Source of the DNA: RYN-230 sp963713815
Lineage (GTDB): Bacteria; Actinomycetota; Actinomycetes; Streptosporangiales; Streptosporangiaceae
Length of the DNA stretch: 64,000 bases
Direction: 5' to 3'
Assembly (NCBI GenBank): GCA_963713815.1
Contig: CAVQNH010000030.1
Coordinates: forward strand, 1 to 64,000
Both the position numbers and the translations under genes were made by a program. Under the pieces are notes generated by a model. The model worked only from the letters and a program-made list of their open reading frames with translations, made no database searches and had not been told where the DNA came from. Numbering within the stretch: position 1 is the stretch's first letter; the number at the start of each line of letters is the position of its first letter. Positions 54,042-62,647 of the stretch are shown here, one piece after another.

Positions 54042-54573
54042 TCAGCCCCCGGCCTTGCGCCCCGGCCGGGCCCGGCGGTGCCCGTCCAGCCAGGAGGCGA
54101 GCGCGAACACCGGCGTGCTGAGCGCGATCAGGAGCGCGCAGCCGGTGAACGCGCTGGCGATGAACGGGCCGCCGACCCGGGCCACCCCGTAGTAGTAGAG
54201 GATCACCACGGCCATCAGCAGCAGGTAACCGCCGAGGGCGGTGCCCGCGTAGCGGCGGGCCAGCCCGGTCCAGCCGGCTGCCGGCGGGCCGGGGATCCCC
54301 GGCGGCCCGGTGCGCTCGCTGGCCCGGGCGCTCTGCTGGCCCGGGGATCCCTGCTGGCCCGGGGATCCCTGCTGGCCCGGGGATCCCTGCTGGCCCGGGG
54401 ATCCCTGGCGGCCCCGGCCTCCCGGGAGCGGGTCCGGGGGCACCCTCCCGCCCGGTCCCCGCCGGCCCGCCGTCCCGCCGCAGCAGCCGCAACCCGGCGG
54501 CCAGGGCGCCCATCAGCAGCAGGTAGCCGACCGCGACGGGCAGGACATCCTGCCTGAGCAGCGACGACGGCAT
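54042..54573 (-). CDS. Membrane protein with collagen-like linker (frameshift near 54440)
   Basis: ATG 54573 encodes MPSSLLRQDVLPVAVGYLLL with a first membrane helix. Past a frame shift near 54440 comes an 18-base repeat coding GSPGQQ, then two helices (GTALGGYLLLMAVVILYYYG, FTGCALLIALSTPVFALAS) and a basic tail at 54042. The outline (helix, linker, helix pair with YLLLMAVVxLYYYGV) is shared by short actinobacterial membrane proteins of unknown function. It lies one base after the upstream DUF-type gene and convergent with the hydrolase. Confidence 0.6.
54333..54404. repeat. Four perfect 18-bp tandem repeats
   Basis: CTGCTGGCCCGGGGATCC is repeated four times without change (54333-54350, 54351-54368, 54369-54386, 54387-54404). 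In the minus-strand protein it gives the collagen-like hexapeptide GSPGQQ. The repeats are contiguous, without spacers, so this is not a CRISPR. Confidence 0.9.
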
Positions 54574-54574
54574 G

Positions 54575-54802
54575 TCAGGCGCGGAGCAGGAAGTGCCAGC
54601 CGCGGACGAAGATGTGCCAGCCGAACCATAGCCACAGCGCGAACAGCGCCCACCGGCCGACCGGGTAGCGCATGATCGCCCGGAACGCGTCGCTGAGCGT
54701 GGGCACCCCGCTGATATGGCTGAGCGCCAGGCCCTCCCAGGCGAACAGCGCCCCGAACAGCACCGCCCACACGACATAACCAATGACCGGATGCTCAGCC
54801 AC
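54575..54802 (-). CDS. Small membrane protein of unknown function
   Basis: 75 residues from GTG 54802, ideally placed after GAGGAGG: MAEHPVIGYVVWAVLFGALF, then a linker with SGVPTLSDAFRAIMRYPVGR and a C-terminal aromatic helix (WALFALWLWFGWHIFVRGW). It has two membrane spans with many Trp residues. The family recurs in actinomycetes, always small and uncharacterised. It is followed one base later by the collagen-linker membrane protein, forming a two-gene operon. Confidence 0.65.
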   Translation of the reverse strand: MAEHPVIGYVVWAVLFGALFAWEGLALSHISGVPTLSDAFRAIMRYPVGRWALFALWLWFGWHIFVRGWHFLLRA

Positions 54803-54931
54803 ATCGACCTCCTCGGCTGGTGGCTGGCTGGCCAGGGCGGACCCGGGCCGGCCTGACCGCGGAGCACGTACCGCGGCCCGCCAACGGTCTATCACTGCCC
54901 AGGGCCGGCTGAATGCTCATAGAATCGCGGC

Positions 54932-56792
54932 GTGCTGCCTCCCGGATCGGCCGCCGCGGTGAGCGGCGGGACGGACGGCGCCCTGGACATACTGCGCCGG
55001 GTGTTCGGCTACGACTCCTTCCGCGGCCCCCAGCAGGAGATCATCGAGCACCTCATCGCCGGCGGCGACGCGCTCGTGCTGATGCCGACCGGTGGCGGCA
55101 AGTCGCTCTGCTACCAGATTCCCGCGCTGGTCCGCCGCGGAACCGGGGTGGTCATCTCCCCGCTTATCGCGCTGATGCAGGATCAGGTGGACGCCATGCG
55201 GGCGCTCGGCGTCCGGGCCGGCTTCCTGAACTCGACCCAGGAACTGGCCGAGCGGCGCGAGATGGAGTCCGCCTTCCTGGCCGGCGACCTGGACCTGCTG
55301 TACCTGGCCCCGGAGCGGCTGCGCACCGAGTCCACCGTGGCGCTGCTCGACCGGGGCACGGTCTCGCTGTTCGCCATCGACGAGGCGCACTGCGTGTCCC
55401 AGTGGGGGCACGACTTCCGCCCCGACTACCTCACCCTGTCCGGGCTGCACGAGCGCTGGCCCGAGGTGCCCCGCATCGCGCTGACCGCCACCGCCACCCA
55501 GGCCACCCGCGCCGAGATCGCGGACCGGCTCGGCCTGCAGGACGCGCGCCATTTCGTGGCCAGCTTCGACCGCCCCAACATCACCTACCGCATCGTGCCC
55601 AAGGCTGAGCCGGGCCGTCAGTTGCTGTCCTTCCTCCGCGACGAGCACCCCGGCGCCGCCGGCATCGTCTACTGCCTGTCCAGGGCCTCGGTGGACAAGA
55701 CGGCGGAGTTCCTGACCGCCAACGGGATCACCGCGCTGCCGTATCACGCCGGGCTGGACGCGTTCACCCGGGCCCGGAACCAGGCCCGGTTCCTGCGCGA
55801 GGACGGGCTGGTCATGGTGGCCACGATCGCGTTCGGGATGGGCATCGACAAGCCCGACGTCCGCTTCGTGGCCCATCTGGACCTGCCCCGCTCGGTCGAG
55901 GGCTACTACCAGGAGACGGGCCGCGCCGGGCGGGACGGCCTGGACGTCCACCGCGTGGCTGGCCTACGGGCTGCAGGATGTGGTCCAGCAGCGCAAGCTG
56001 ATCGACACCTCCGCCGGCGACCTGGCCCACCGCCGCCGCCAGGCCGCGCACCTGGACGCGATGCTGGCCCTGTGCGAGACGATCGAATGCCGCCGGGCCC
56101 AGCTGCTCGGCTACTTCGGCGAGGAGACCGGGGCCTGCGGCAACTGTGACACCTGCCAGTCACCGCCCGAGGCGTGGGACGGGACCATCGCGGCGCAGAA
56201 GTTCCTGTCCGCCGTGTACCGGCTCAAGCATGAGCGGGGCCAGCGGTTCGGCGCCGGCCAGGTGATCGACATCCTGCTCGGCCGGGGCACCCCGAAGGTC
56301 ACCGAGAACGGGCACGACTCGCTGACCGTGTTCGGGATCGGCACGGAGCTGACCGAGTCCCAGTGGCGCGGGGTGGCCCGCCAGCTGCTGGCCCGGGGGC
56401 TGCTCACCGTCCAGGGCGACTACGGCACGCTGGAGCTCACCGCGGGCAGCGACGAGGTGCTCGGCAGGCGCCGCGAGGTGATGCTGCGCCGCGAGCCCGA
56501 GCGGCCGCCCCGGGCGCGGGCGGCCCGGTCCGCGAAGACCGCGGCGCCCGCGGACGAGATGCCCGCCGCGGCCGCGGGGCTGTTCGAGCAGCTGCGCGCC
56601 TGGCGCGCGGGCGCGGCCAAGGAGCAGGGCGTCCCCGCGTACGTGATCTTCCATGACGCGACGCTGCGGCAGATCGCCACCCAGGCACCGTCGACTCTGA
56701 CGGCGTTGTCCGCAGTGAGCGGGGTAGGGGAGGCCAAGCTGGCCCGGTACGGCCAGCAGGTGCTGGACGTCGTAGGCGGCGGCCAGTCCTGA
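54932..56792 (+). CDS. recQ: RecQ-family ATP-dependent DNA helicase (frameshift near 55945)
   Basis: From GTG 54932: RVFGYDSFRGPQQEIIEHLI (motif 0), LMPTGGGKSLCYQIPAL (motif I), FAIDEAHCVSQWGHDFRPDY (DEAH and the aromatic loop), TATATQATRAEI, then FDRPNITYRI, the second RecA domain and QETGRAGRDG (motif VI). Right after this, near 55945, one extra base shifts the frame; the next frame continues STAWLAYGLQDVVQQRKL, the RQC zinc site (ECRRAQLLGYFGE, CGNCDTC) and an HRDC-like C-terminus (YVIFHDATLRQIA). Total about 620 residues. An inactivating change in such a conserved gene is best explained by a sequence error. Confidence 0.88.
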
Positions 56793-56858
56793 GCGGAGCA
56801 GCCCTGAGCAGTGCGGTCCCGAGTGGAGCAGTCCTGAGCGGAGCAGTCCTGAGCGGAG
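56784..56858. repeat. Five 15-bp tandem repeats spanning the recQ stop codon
   Basis: Unit CAGTCCTGAGCGGAG occurs at 56784-56798, 56829-56843 and 56844-56858 perfectly, with two diverged units between (56799-56813, 56814-56828). The recQ stop codon lies in the first unit, and the array ends at the ribosome site of the next gene. Confidence 0.85.
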
Positions 56859-56872
56859 GAGAGGGAGCGGCC

Positions 56873-57799
56873 ATGCAGATTGGCGTCGTGTTCCCGCAGA
56901 CCGAGATCGGCCCGGACGCGGGAGCGGTGCGGGCGTACGGGCAGCGGGTCGAGGAACTGGGCTTCGCGCACGTGATGGCCTACGACCATGTGGTCGGCGC
57001 GGACCCGGCCGTGCACCGGGGCTGGAGCGGCCCCTACGACGTGCGGACCACGTTCCATGAGCCGATGGTGATGTTCGGTTACCTGGCCGCGCTCACCTCG
57101 CTGGAACTCGTGACCGGCATCATCATCCTGCCGCAGCGGCAGACCGCGCTCGTGGCCAAGCAGGCCGCCGAGGTGGACCTGCTGTCGGGCGGCCGGTTCC
57201 GGCTCGGCGTGGGGCTGGGCTGGAACGAGGTGGAATACGAGGCGCTCGGCCAGGATTTCCGCACCCGGGGGCGGCGGATCGAGGAGCAGGTCGCGCTGAT
57301 GCGCCGCCTGTGGACCGAGGAGTCCGTCACCTATCAGGGCGAGTTCGACCGGGTGACCGGGGCGGGGCTGGCGCCGCTGCCGGTGCAGCGGCCGATCCCG
57401 GTCTGGTTCGGGGCGCAGTCCGAGCGCGCCTACCGCCGGGCCGGCCGCCTGGCCGACGGCTGGTTCCCGCAGGTCAACCCGGGGCCCGAGCTCGACAAGG
57501 CCCAGGAGATCGTGCACGCGGCCGCCCGGGAAGCCAGCCGGGACCCGGCCCAGCTCGGCATGGAGGGGCGGGTCAGCTGGCGCGGTGACGCTTCGAAGCT
57601 GGCCGAGCAGGCCGGGCGGTGGCGCGAGGCCGGGGCTACCCACCTGGCGGTCAACACGATGGGCGCCGGGCTGGCCAGCCTCGGCGATCATCTCGGCGCG
57701 CTGGAGGTGGCGGCCGAGGCGCTGGGCGTTGGGCCGGCTGATCCCCCGGCGGGGGTACGCGGGGTAGCTGAAATGCCCTGGACGGGGTACGCGGGGTAG
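56873..57799 (+). CDS. LLM-class F420-dependent oxidoreductase
   Basis: 308 residues of the luciferase-like (bacterial luciferase/F420 reductase) TIM-barrel family: MQIGVVFPQTEIGPDAG, VEELGFAHVMAYDHVVG, QTALVAKQAAEVDLLSGGRF, GVGLGWNEVEYEALG and VWFGAQSERAYRRAGRLADGW. This matches the Rv2161c-like subgroup that uses F420 (inference). A GGAGGAGAGGG ribosome region precedes the ATG. The last about 20 codons derive from a short repeat (GVAEMPWTGYAG) and are unusual. Confidence 0.85.
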   Translation: MQIGVVFPQTEIGPDAGAVRAYGQRVEELGFAHVMAYDHVVGADPAVHRGWSGPYDVRTTFHEPMVMFGYLAALTSLELVTGIIILPQRQTALVAKQAAEVDLLSGGRFRLGVGLGWNEVEYEALGQDFRTRGRRIEEQVALMRRLWTEESVTYQGEFDRVTGAGLAPLPVQRPIPVWFGAQSERAYRRAGRLADGWFPQVNPGPELDKAQEIVHAAAREASRDPAQLGMEGRVSWRGDASKLAEQAGRWREAGATHLAVNTMGAGLASLGDHLGALEVAAEALGVGPADPPAGVRGVAEMPWTGYAG

Positions 57800-58303
57800 C
57801 GGCGGGCTCGCAGGCGTCGCCACTGGTTGCGCTGGTCAGGCGCGCCGCGGTTGGGTGCATGGCTCAGCGAGCATCGTTTACGCCCGCCGCCACCCCCGCA
57901 CCCGTCCTCAGGCCCACCCCGCACCCTCGTCGTCCCCCGCACCCTCGTCGTCGCCGCCACCCCGCACCCCGTCCTCGCCGCCCCCCGGGCCCCCGTCCTC
58001 ACCGCCACTCCACCTGAACCCAATAGCGCGGTGCATTGTGCGCACCCCGCTGCGCACAATGCACCGCGTTGCTGTCCGGACCGTGCCCCAGCCACGCTCC
58101 GGCGGTACCGGGCGACGGGGCGACCGACCGGGACGCCCGCGGGTCCGCCGGACCCGCCGGACGCCCGGTCCGCGGCCGGGCCCCGGGAGCCGGCGGGCAT
58201 AATGACCTGGGGCTGGTGGAATGCCCCGCTCCGACTTGCTGGCCGTCCGGGCCGTGAGGTGATCTGGCGGCGGCCGCCCGGCGGCGGGTGTGGCCGGGAT
58301 GGG
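57800..58303. other. Intergenic region with pyrimidine-rich repeats and a long palindrome
   Basis: About 500 bases without a supported gene. The stretch 57890-58015 is built of near-repeats of CCCGCACCCTCGTCGTC type. It contains the 18-bp inverted repeat at 58027-58068. Open frames exist on both strands but lack ribosome sites and domains. Confidence 0.5.
58027..58068. repeat. Perfect 18-bp inverted repeat, dispersed palindromic element copy 2
   Basis: CGCGGTGCATTGTGCGCA (58027-58044) and its exact reverse complement (58051-58068) flank a six-base loop. The outer CGCGGTGCAT...ATGCACCGCG is identical to the element at 8013-8072, 50 kb away, in another intergenic region. Confidence 0.75.
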
Positions 58304-59365
58304 ATGTCGATGGCGGACTCGGCTGGGCAGGCTGCTGGAGACTGGACCGAGCCGGGGTTGTTCACCGTGGCCCCTGGCGTGCACCGGATCCCGCTGCCGC
58401 TGCCGAACGACGGCCTGCGCGCGGTCAACGTCTACGCCATCGAGTCCGGCGGCGACCTGGTGCTGGTCAACGCCGGCTGGGCGCTGGCCGAGACGGGCGG
58501 CCTGCTGGACGCGGCCCTGGACCGGATCGGCCGCCACTCCGCGGAGATCACCCGCTGCCTGGTGACCCACGTGCACCGGGACCACTACACGATGGCGGTG
58601 ATCCTGCGCCGCCGCTTCGGCACTCACGTGGCGCTGGGCATCGGCGACCGCCCCTCGCTGACCGTGGCCAGCGAGGCCGGGCGCGAGAACATGACCGAGC
58701 ATGTGCGCCGGATGAAGCGGGCCGGCGCCGAGCCGGTGATCCGCGCGCTGCGCGCCGCCTTCGGCACCGCGCCGCCGGAGCGGGAGGACCTGTGGGAGAT
58801 GCCCGACGAGTGGCTCAAGGATCAGGTCACCATCAAGCTGGGCGGCCGCGAGCTGCGGGCGGTGGCGACCCCCGGTCACACCCAGGGACACACCGTCTTC
58901 GCCGACCTCGCGCACAACCTGCTGTTCGCCGGGGACCACGTACTGCCGCGCATTACCCCGTCGGTCGGCTTCGAGGCGGTCATGGGCGAACTGCCGCTGG
59001 GTGACTACCTGCGTTCGCTGAGGCTGATGCTGGACCTGCCGGACATGCGGCTGCTGCCCGCGCACGGCCCGGTGACGGACACCACCCACGCCCGGGTGCA
59101 CGCGCTGCTCGCTCATCACGAGGACCGGCTGAATGCGTGCCTGGACCGGGTCCAGGCCGGGGCGCACACCGCTTACGAGGTCGCGCTGGCGCTGCCCTGG
59201 ACCCGGCGCGCCCGCCGGTTCAGCGAGCTCGACCCGTTCAACCAGATGCTCGCGGTCCTGGAGATCGGGGTGCACCTGGACCTGCTGGTGGCCCAGGGGC
59301 GGCTGGCCTGCACGGCGGCCGGCGAGCTGATGACTTACGCGCTCCCTGGACCCGCGGCCGGCTGA
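58304..59365 (+). CDS. MBL-fold metallo-hydrolase
   Basis: About 353 residues from ATG 58304. Zinc ligands are in THVHRDHYT (HxHxDH), GHTQGHT, FAGDHVL and PAHGPV, all intact. A helical C-terminal domain of about 90 residues (LLAHHEDRLNACLDRVQAGAHTAYEVALALPWTRR) places it with LACTB2/glyoxalase-II-like or flavoprotein-type MBL enzymes that carry a winged-helix-like tail. The substrate is not evident. The start is uncertain by a few codons, since the ATG at 58310 is also in frame. Monocistronic. Confidence 0.85.
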   Translation: MSMADSAGQAAGDWTEPGLFTVAPGVHRIPLPLPNDGLRAVNVYAIESGGDLVLVNAGWALAETGGLLDAALDRIGRHSAEITRCLVTHVHRDHYTMAVILRRRFGTHVALGIGDRPSLTVASEAGRENMTEHVRRMKRAGAEPVIRALRAAFGTAPPEREDLWEMPDEWLKDQVTIKLGGRELRAVATPGHTQGHTVFADLAHNLLFAGDHVLPRITPSVGFEAVMGELPLGDYLRSLRLMLDLPDMRLLPAHGPVTDTTHARVHALLAHHEDRLNACLDRVQAGAHTAYEVALALPWTRRARRFSELDPFNQMLAVLEIGVHLDLLVAQGRLACTAAGELMTYALPGPAAG

Positions 59366-59445
59366 GGGCCAGCCCTCCCCGGCCCGCCCGCTGATCGCGC
59401 CGAGTCCGCGGCGCCGCCCCGGCCCGCCGGGCCAGCGTGCTACGG

Positions 59446-59463
59446 TACATACATGCGTATGTA
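59446..59463. promoter_or_regulatory. Palindromic operator before the hemerythrin-MarR operon
   Basis: TACATAC (59446-59452) and GTATGTA (59457-59463) form a 7-bp inverted repeat around ATGC, in an otherwise GC-rich region 34 bases before the hemerythrin ATG. MarR and TetR dimers bind such sites; the MarR protein encoded two genes on is the natural candidate. Confidence 0.55.
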
Positions 59464-59496
59464 TCTAAATGGGCTCCTCGCCTCACGGGCGGCACG

Positions 59497-60021
59497 ATGA
59501 CGGTGACCGAGCAGGGACGGCCGAACCCCCGGGGCGAGGCCATGGCGGCCGAGCTCAAGTGGGTACACGACATGATCCGGCATGACCTGGGCGTGATCCG
59601 CCAGATGGCCGCGGACGCGGAGGCCGGCCAGCCAGCCGGCGCGATCCGGGGCGCCATCCAGTCGCTGGCCTCGGGCAGCGCGGTCTGGCAGCTGAAGGTC
59701 AGCTGCCTGCAGCACTGCCGGTTCGTCCACTCGCATCACACGCACGAGTCCATGCTGCTGTTCCCGGCACTGCGGCAGTCCAACCCGGCCCTGAACGCCG
59801 TGGTGGACAAGCTGGAAGCCGACCACGCGCACATCTCCGATCTGCTCGACGAGGTCGAGGCCGCCTCGGATCAGCTCGGCCAGGCGGGTGAGCCGGCCAT
59901 CCGCGAGCGCCTGGTCACGGCCCTGCGCACCCTGAGCGACGACCTGCTGGCCCACCTGCAGTACGAGGAGGAGCACATCTCCGGCACGCTGCGCACCTGG
60001 ACCCGCTGGCCGGGCTGGTAA
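59497..60021 (+). CDS. Hemerythrin-domain protein
   Basis: A 174-residue four-helix protein with hemerythrin-type metal ligands: LKWVHDMIRHDLGVIRQMA (His), CRFVHSHHTHESMLLFPAL (His-x-x-x-Glu), LEADHAHISDLLDEV (His) and LQYEEEHISGTL (Glu/His). Domains like this bind a di-iron centre for oxygen, NO or redox sensing; actinobacterial versions without other domains act in oxidative or nitrosative stress. ATG 59497 is chosen because upstream codons read through the operator. It is followed 12 bases later by the marR gene. Confidence 0.85.
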   Translation: MTVTEQGRPNPRGEAMAAELKWVHDMIRHDLGVIRQMAADAEAGQPAGAIRGAIQSLASGSAVWQLKVSCLQHCRFVHSHHTHESMLLFPALRQSNPALNAVVDKLEADHAHISDLLDEVEAASDQLGQAGEPAIRERLVTALRTLSDDLLAHLQYEEEHISGTLRTWTRWPGW

Positions 60022-60033
60022 GGCCGGCCAGCG

Positions 60034-60573
60034 ATGACGGCAGCCGGCCCGGCAGCGGCGGAGCGCCCCGGCGCGCCCCATGACGCCCAGGCCTGCGCGC
60101 AGGCCTGGGCGGCGCTCACCGCGGCGCACACCCTGGTCACCGAGCAGCTGAGCGCGGCGCTGACCCGCACCTGCGGGCTGAGCATCAACGAGTTCCAGAT
60201 CCTGCTGCGGGTGGACCGGAGCCCGGAACCGGGAGTGCGGCTCGGTGAACTGTGCTCCGCGGTACGGCTGACCCAGCCCTCGCTCAGCCGGGCGGTGACC
60301 CGGCTGGAGCGGCACGGCTGGCTGCGCCGGGCCGGGGCCCCCGGCGACGGGCGCGGCGTGATGATCACCATGACGACGGCGGGCCGCGAGGTCCTCGCCC
60401 GGGGCAGCGCCGTGCATACCCAGACCATCAGTGAGCTGCTGCTCGACCGCCTCACCGCGGACGAGCAGGAACTGCTCGCCCGGGCCCTGACCCGGGTCGC
60501 GGAAGGCGACCCGGATACTCCTTCCGGGGCCCCGGCCAGCGGGCCCCCTCCGACCGTGCAGGAGCACTCATGA
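60034..60573 (+). CDS. MarR-family transcriptional regulator
   Basis: 179 residues. The winged-helix core is complete: LSINEFQILLRVDRSPEPGVRLGELCSAVRLTQPSLSRAVTRLERHGWLRR (helix-turn-helix) and GRGVMITMTTAGREVLARG (wing with the family GDGRG turn), flanked by dimerisation helices (AAHTLVTEQLSAALTRTCG and ELLLDRLTADEQELLARAL). No cysteine in a redox-sensing position is visible except Cys in RTCG and ELCS. It sits between the hemerythrin and oxidoreductase genes and overlaps the latter by ATGA. Confidence 0.88.
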   Translation: MTAAGPAAAERPGAPHDAQACAQAWAALTAAHTLVTEQLSAALTRTCGLSINEFQILLRVDRSPEPGVRLGELCSAVRLTQPSLSRAVTRLERHGWLRRAGAPGDGRGVMITMTTAGREVLARGSAVHTQTISELLLDRLTADEQELLARALTRVAEGDPDTPSGAPASGPPPTVQEHS

Positions 60574-61445
60574 CGCAGCCAGCCGCATTCGGCCTGAACG
60601 TCGATCCCAACGCCGGCGGCCTGGCCATCGCCGGGCGCATCGCCGCCATCGCCGACTCCGCGGGCCTGGAGTACGTGGGCATCCAGGATCACCCCTACAA
60701 CGCGGAGTTCCTGGACACGTTCACCGTGATCACCTGGCTGGCCGCCCGGACCAGCCGGGTGCACCTGTTTCCCAACGTGGCCAACCTGCCCCTGCGCCCC
60801 CCGGCCATGCTGGCCAAGCAGGCGGCCAGCATCGACGTGCTCAGCGGCGGGCGGTTCGAGCTCGGGCTGGGCGCGGGCGCCTTTGCCGACGGCATCGCGG
60901 GCATGGGCGGCCCGCGGCGGACGCCGGGCCAGGCCCGCGCGGCGCTCAGCGAGGCGATCGACATCATCCGGGCCAGCTGGGCGGGCGAGCCGTTCAGTTT
61001 CCAGGGCACCTACTACCAGGCCCCCGCGGTGCAGCCCGGGCCGCGGCCGCCGCACCCCGTCGGCCTGTGGCTGGGGGTGGTCGGGCCGCGGGCGGCGGCA
61101 CTGGTCGGCGCGAAGGCCGACGGCTGGTCGGTGTCTGCCCCCTACATCCCGCCGGAGCGGCTGCCGGAACTGAACGACATCATCACCGGGGCCGCGCTGG
61201 AGGAAAACCGTGATCCCGAGCAGATCACCCGCCTGTACAACGTCATGGGGCTGATCTCCGCGGACGACCAGGGACCGTTCCATGGCCCGGCGGAGCGCTG
61301 GGTGGAGACGCTGACCAGCCTGTACACGGACTACCAGATGAACGCATTCGTGTTCTGGCCGTCCGGGGACCGGGAACGCCAGTCCCGCATCTGGGCCGAG
61401 GAGGTCGTCCCGGCGGCCCGCGAGGCGCTGAGCCAGCCTGGCTGA
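60570..61445 (+). CDS. LLM-class flavin/F420-dependent oxidoreductase
   Basis: 291 residues of the luciferase-like family: FGLNVDPNAGGLAIA, AGLEYVGIQDHPYN, PAMLAKQAASIDVLSGGRFELGLGAG and LGVVGPRAAALVGAKADGWSV. It differs from the protein at 56873 in the central insertion (GMGGPRRTPGQARAAL) and probably has another substrate. Last gene of the hemerythrin-marR-oxidoreductase operon, overlapping marR, so it is a likely target of that regulator. Confidence 0.85.
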   Translation: MTQPAAFGLNVDPNAGGLAIAGRIAAIADSAGLEYVGIQDHPYNAEFLDTFTVITWLAARTSRVHLFPNVANLPLRPPAMLAKQAASIDVLSGGRFELGLGAGAFADGIAGMGGPRRTPGQARAALSEAIDIIRASWAGEPFSFQGTYYQAPAVQPGPRPPHPVGLWLGVVGPRAAALVGAKADGWSVSAPYIPPERLPELNDIITGAALEENRDPEQITRLYNVMGLISADDQGPFHGPAERWVETLTSLYTDYQMNAFVFWPSGDRERQSRIWAEEVVPAAREALSQPG

Positions 61446-61519
61446 CCGGCCCGCGGGAAGCCCGATCCGGGGCAGACCGCCGGCGCGGCGGTGAGGTTGG
61501 GGTGGATAGGGTTTCTCCC

Positions 61520-62569
61520 GTGGAATACCGAACGCTAGGCAGATCAGGACTCCGGGTCTCGGTGCTCACCTTGGGCACGATGACCTTCGGCGGCACCGGC
61601 GGGTTCGCGAAGGTCGGTTCGACCGGCGTGGGCGAGGCCCGGCGCCAGGTGGACATGTGCCTGGACGCGGGGGTCAACCTCATCGACACCGCGGACGTGT
61701 ACTCGGGCGGACTGGCCGAGGAGATCGCCGGCGAGGTCCTCGCCGGGCGCCGGGATGACGTGCTGGTGGCCACCAAGGTCCGGATGGCCATGGGCGGCGG
61801 CCCCAACGACGCCGGCCTCTCCCTGCACCACATCGTCTCCGGCTGCGAGGCCAGCCTGCGCCGGCTCCGCACCGACCACATCGACCTCTACCAGGTCCAC
61901 GAGTGGGACGGGGTGACGCCGCTGGAGGAGACGCTGGGCGCCCTCGACCTGCTGGTCCGCTCGGGCAAGGTCCGCTACGTCGGCGCCTCCAACTACGCCG
62001 GCTGGCAGCTGCTGAAGGCCCTCGGCACGGCCAGCCTGCATGAGCTGCCCAGGTTCGTCAGCCAGCAGATCTACTACTCGCTGCAGGCGCGTGACGCCGA
62101 GTACGAGCTGATCCCGGCGGCCGTGGACCAGGGGCTGGGCGTACTGGTCTGGAGCCCGCTCGCGGGCGGCCTGCTGTCCGGGAAGTACCGCCGGGACCAG
62201 CGGCCAGATTCTGGTTCCCGGCAGCTCACCGACTGGAACGAGCCGCCGGTCTACGACCAGGAGAAGCTGTACGACACGGTCGAGGTGCTGACCGAGATCG
62301 GCGCCGGGCACGGGGTGTCCGCGGCCCGGGTCGCCCTGGCCTACCTGCTCCGCAAGCCCGCCGTGACGTCGCTGGTGATCGGCGCGCGGACCAGCGAGCA
62401 GCTGGCCGACAACCTGGGCGCGGCTGACCTGAGGCTCAGCGACGGGGAAATGGGGGAGCTCGACAAGGTCAGCGAGGTACCCCTGCTCTACCCGTACTGG
62501 CACCAGGCCAAGACGGCCCGGGACCGGCTGTCACCCGCCGACCTGACCCTGCTCGGGCCTCATCTGTAA
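61520..62569 (+). CDS. Aldo/keto reductase
   Basis: About 349 residues from GTG 61520 (MEYRTLGRSGLRVS, the usual family start; GTG 61502 is six codons upstream in frame). The TIM-barrel tetrad is present: Asp and Tyr in DTADVYSGG, Lys in VATKV, His in YQVHEWD. Later come GASNYAGWQL, QIYYSLQARDAEYEL and VWSPLAGGLLSGKY. The C-terminus has VIGARTSEQLADNL for the NADP(H) phosphate. It matches the general-stress/Gsp69-like (AKR11/12) actinobacterial group. Confidence 0.85.
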   Translation: MEYRTLGRSGLRVSVLTLGTMTFGGTGGFAKVGSTGVGEARRQVDMCLDAGVNLIDTADVYSGGLAEEIAGEVLAGRRDDVLVATKVRMAMGGGPNDAGLSLHHIVSGCEASLRRLRTDHIDLYQVHEWDGVTPLEETLGALDLLVRSGKVRYVGASNYAGWQLLKALGTASLHELPRFVSQQIYYSLQARDAEYELIPAAVDQGLGVLVWSPLAGGLLSGKYRRDQRPDSGSRQLTDWNEPPVYDQEKLYDTVEVLTEIGAGHGVSAARVALAYLLRKPAVTSLVIGARTSEQLADNLGAADLRLSDGEMGELDKVSEVPLLYPYWHQAKTARDRLSPADLTLLGPHL

Positions 62570-62647
62570 CCGCCGGTACCTTGGGACGCAGGTATCCCTC
62601 ACGGACCCCTAGCCCTGCACACGAGAAACAGAGCACCAGGACCGCTG

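Noticed and set aside
54333..54404. CRISPR array
   Set aside because: Repeats are contiguous without spacers, and they encode protein.
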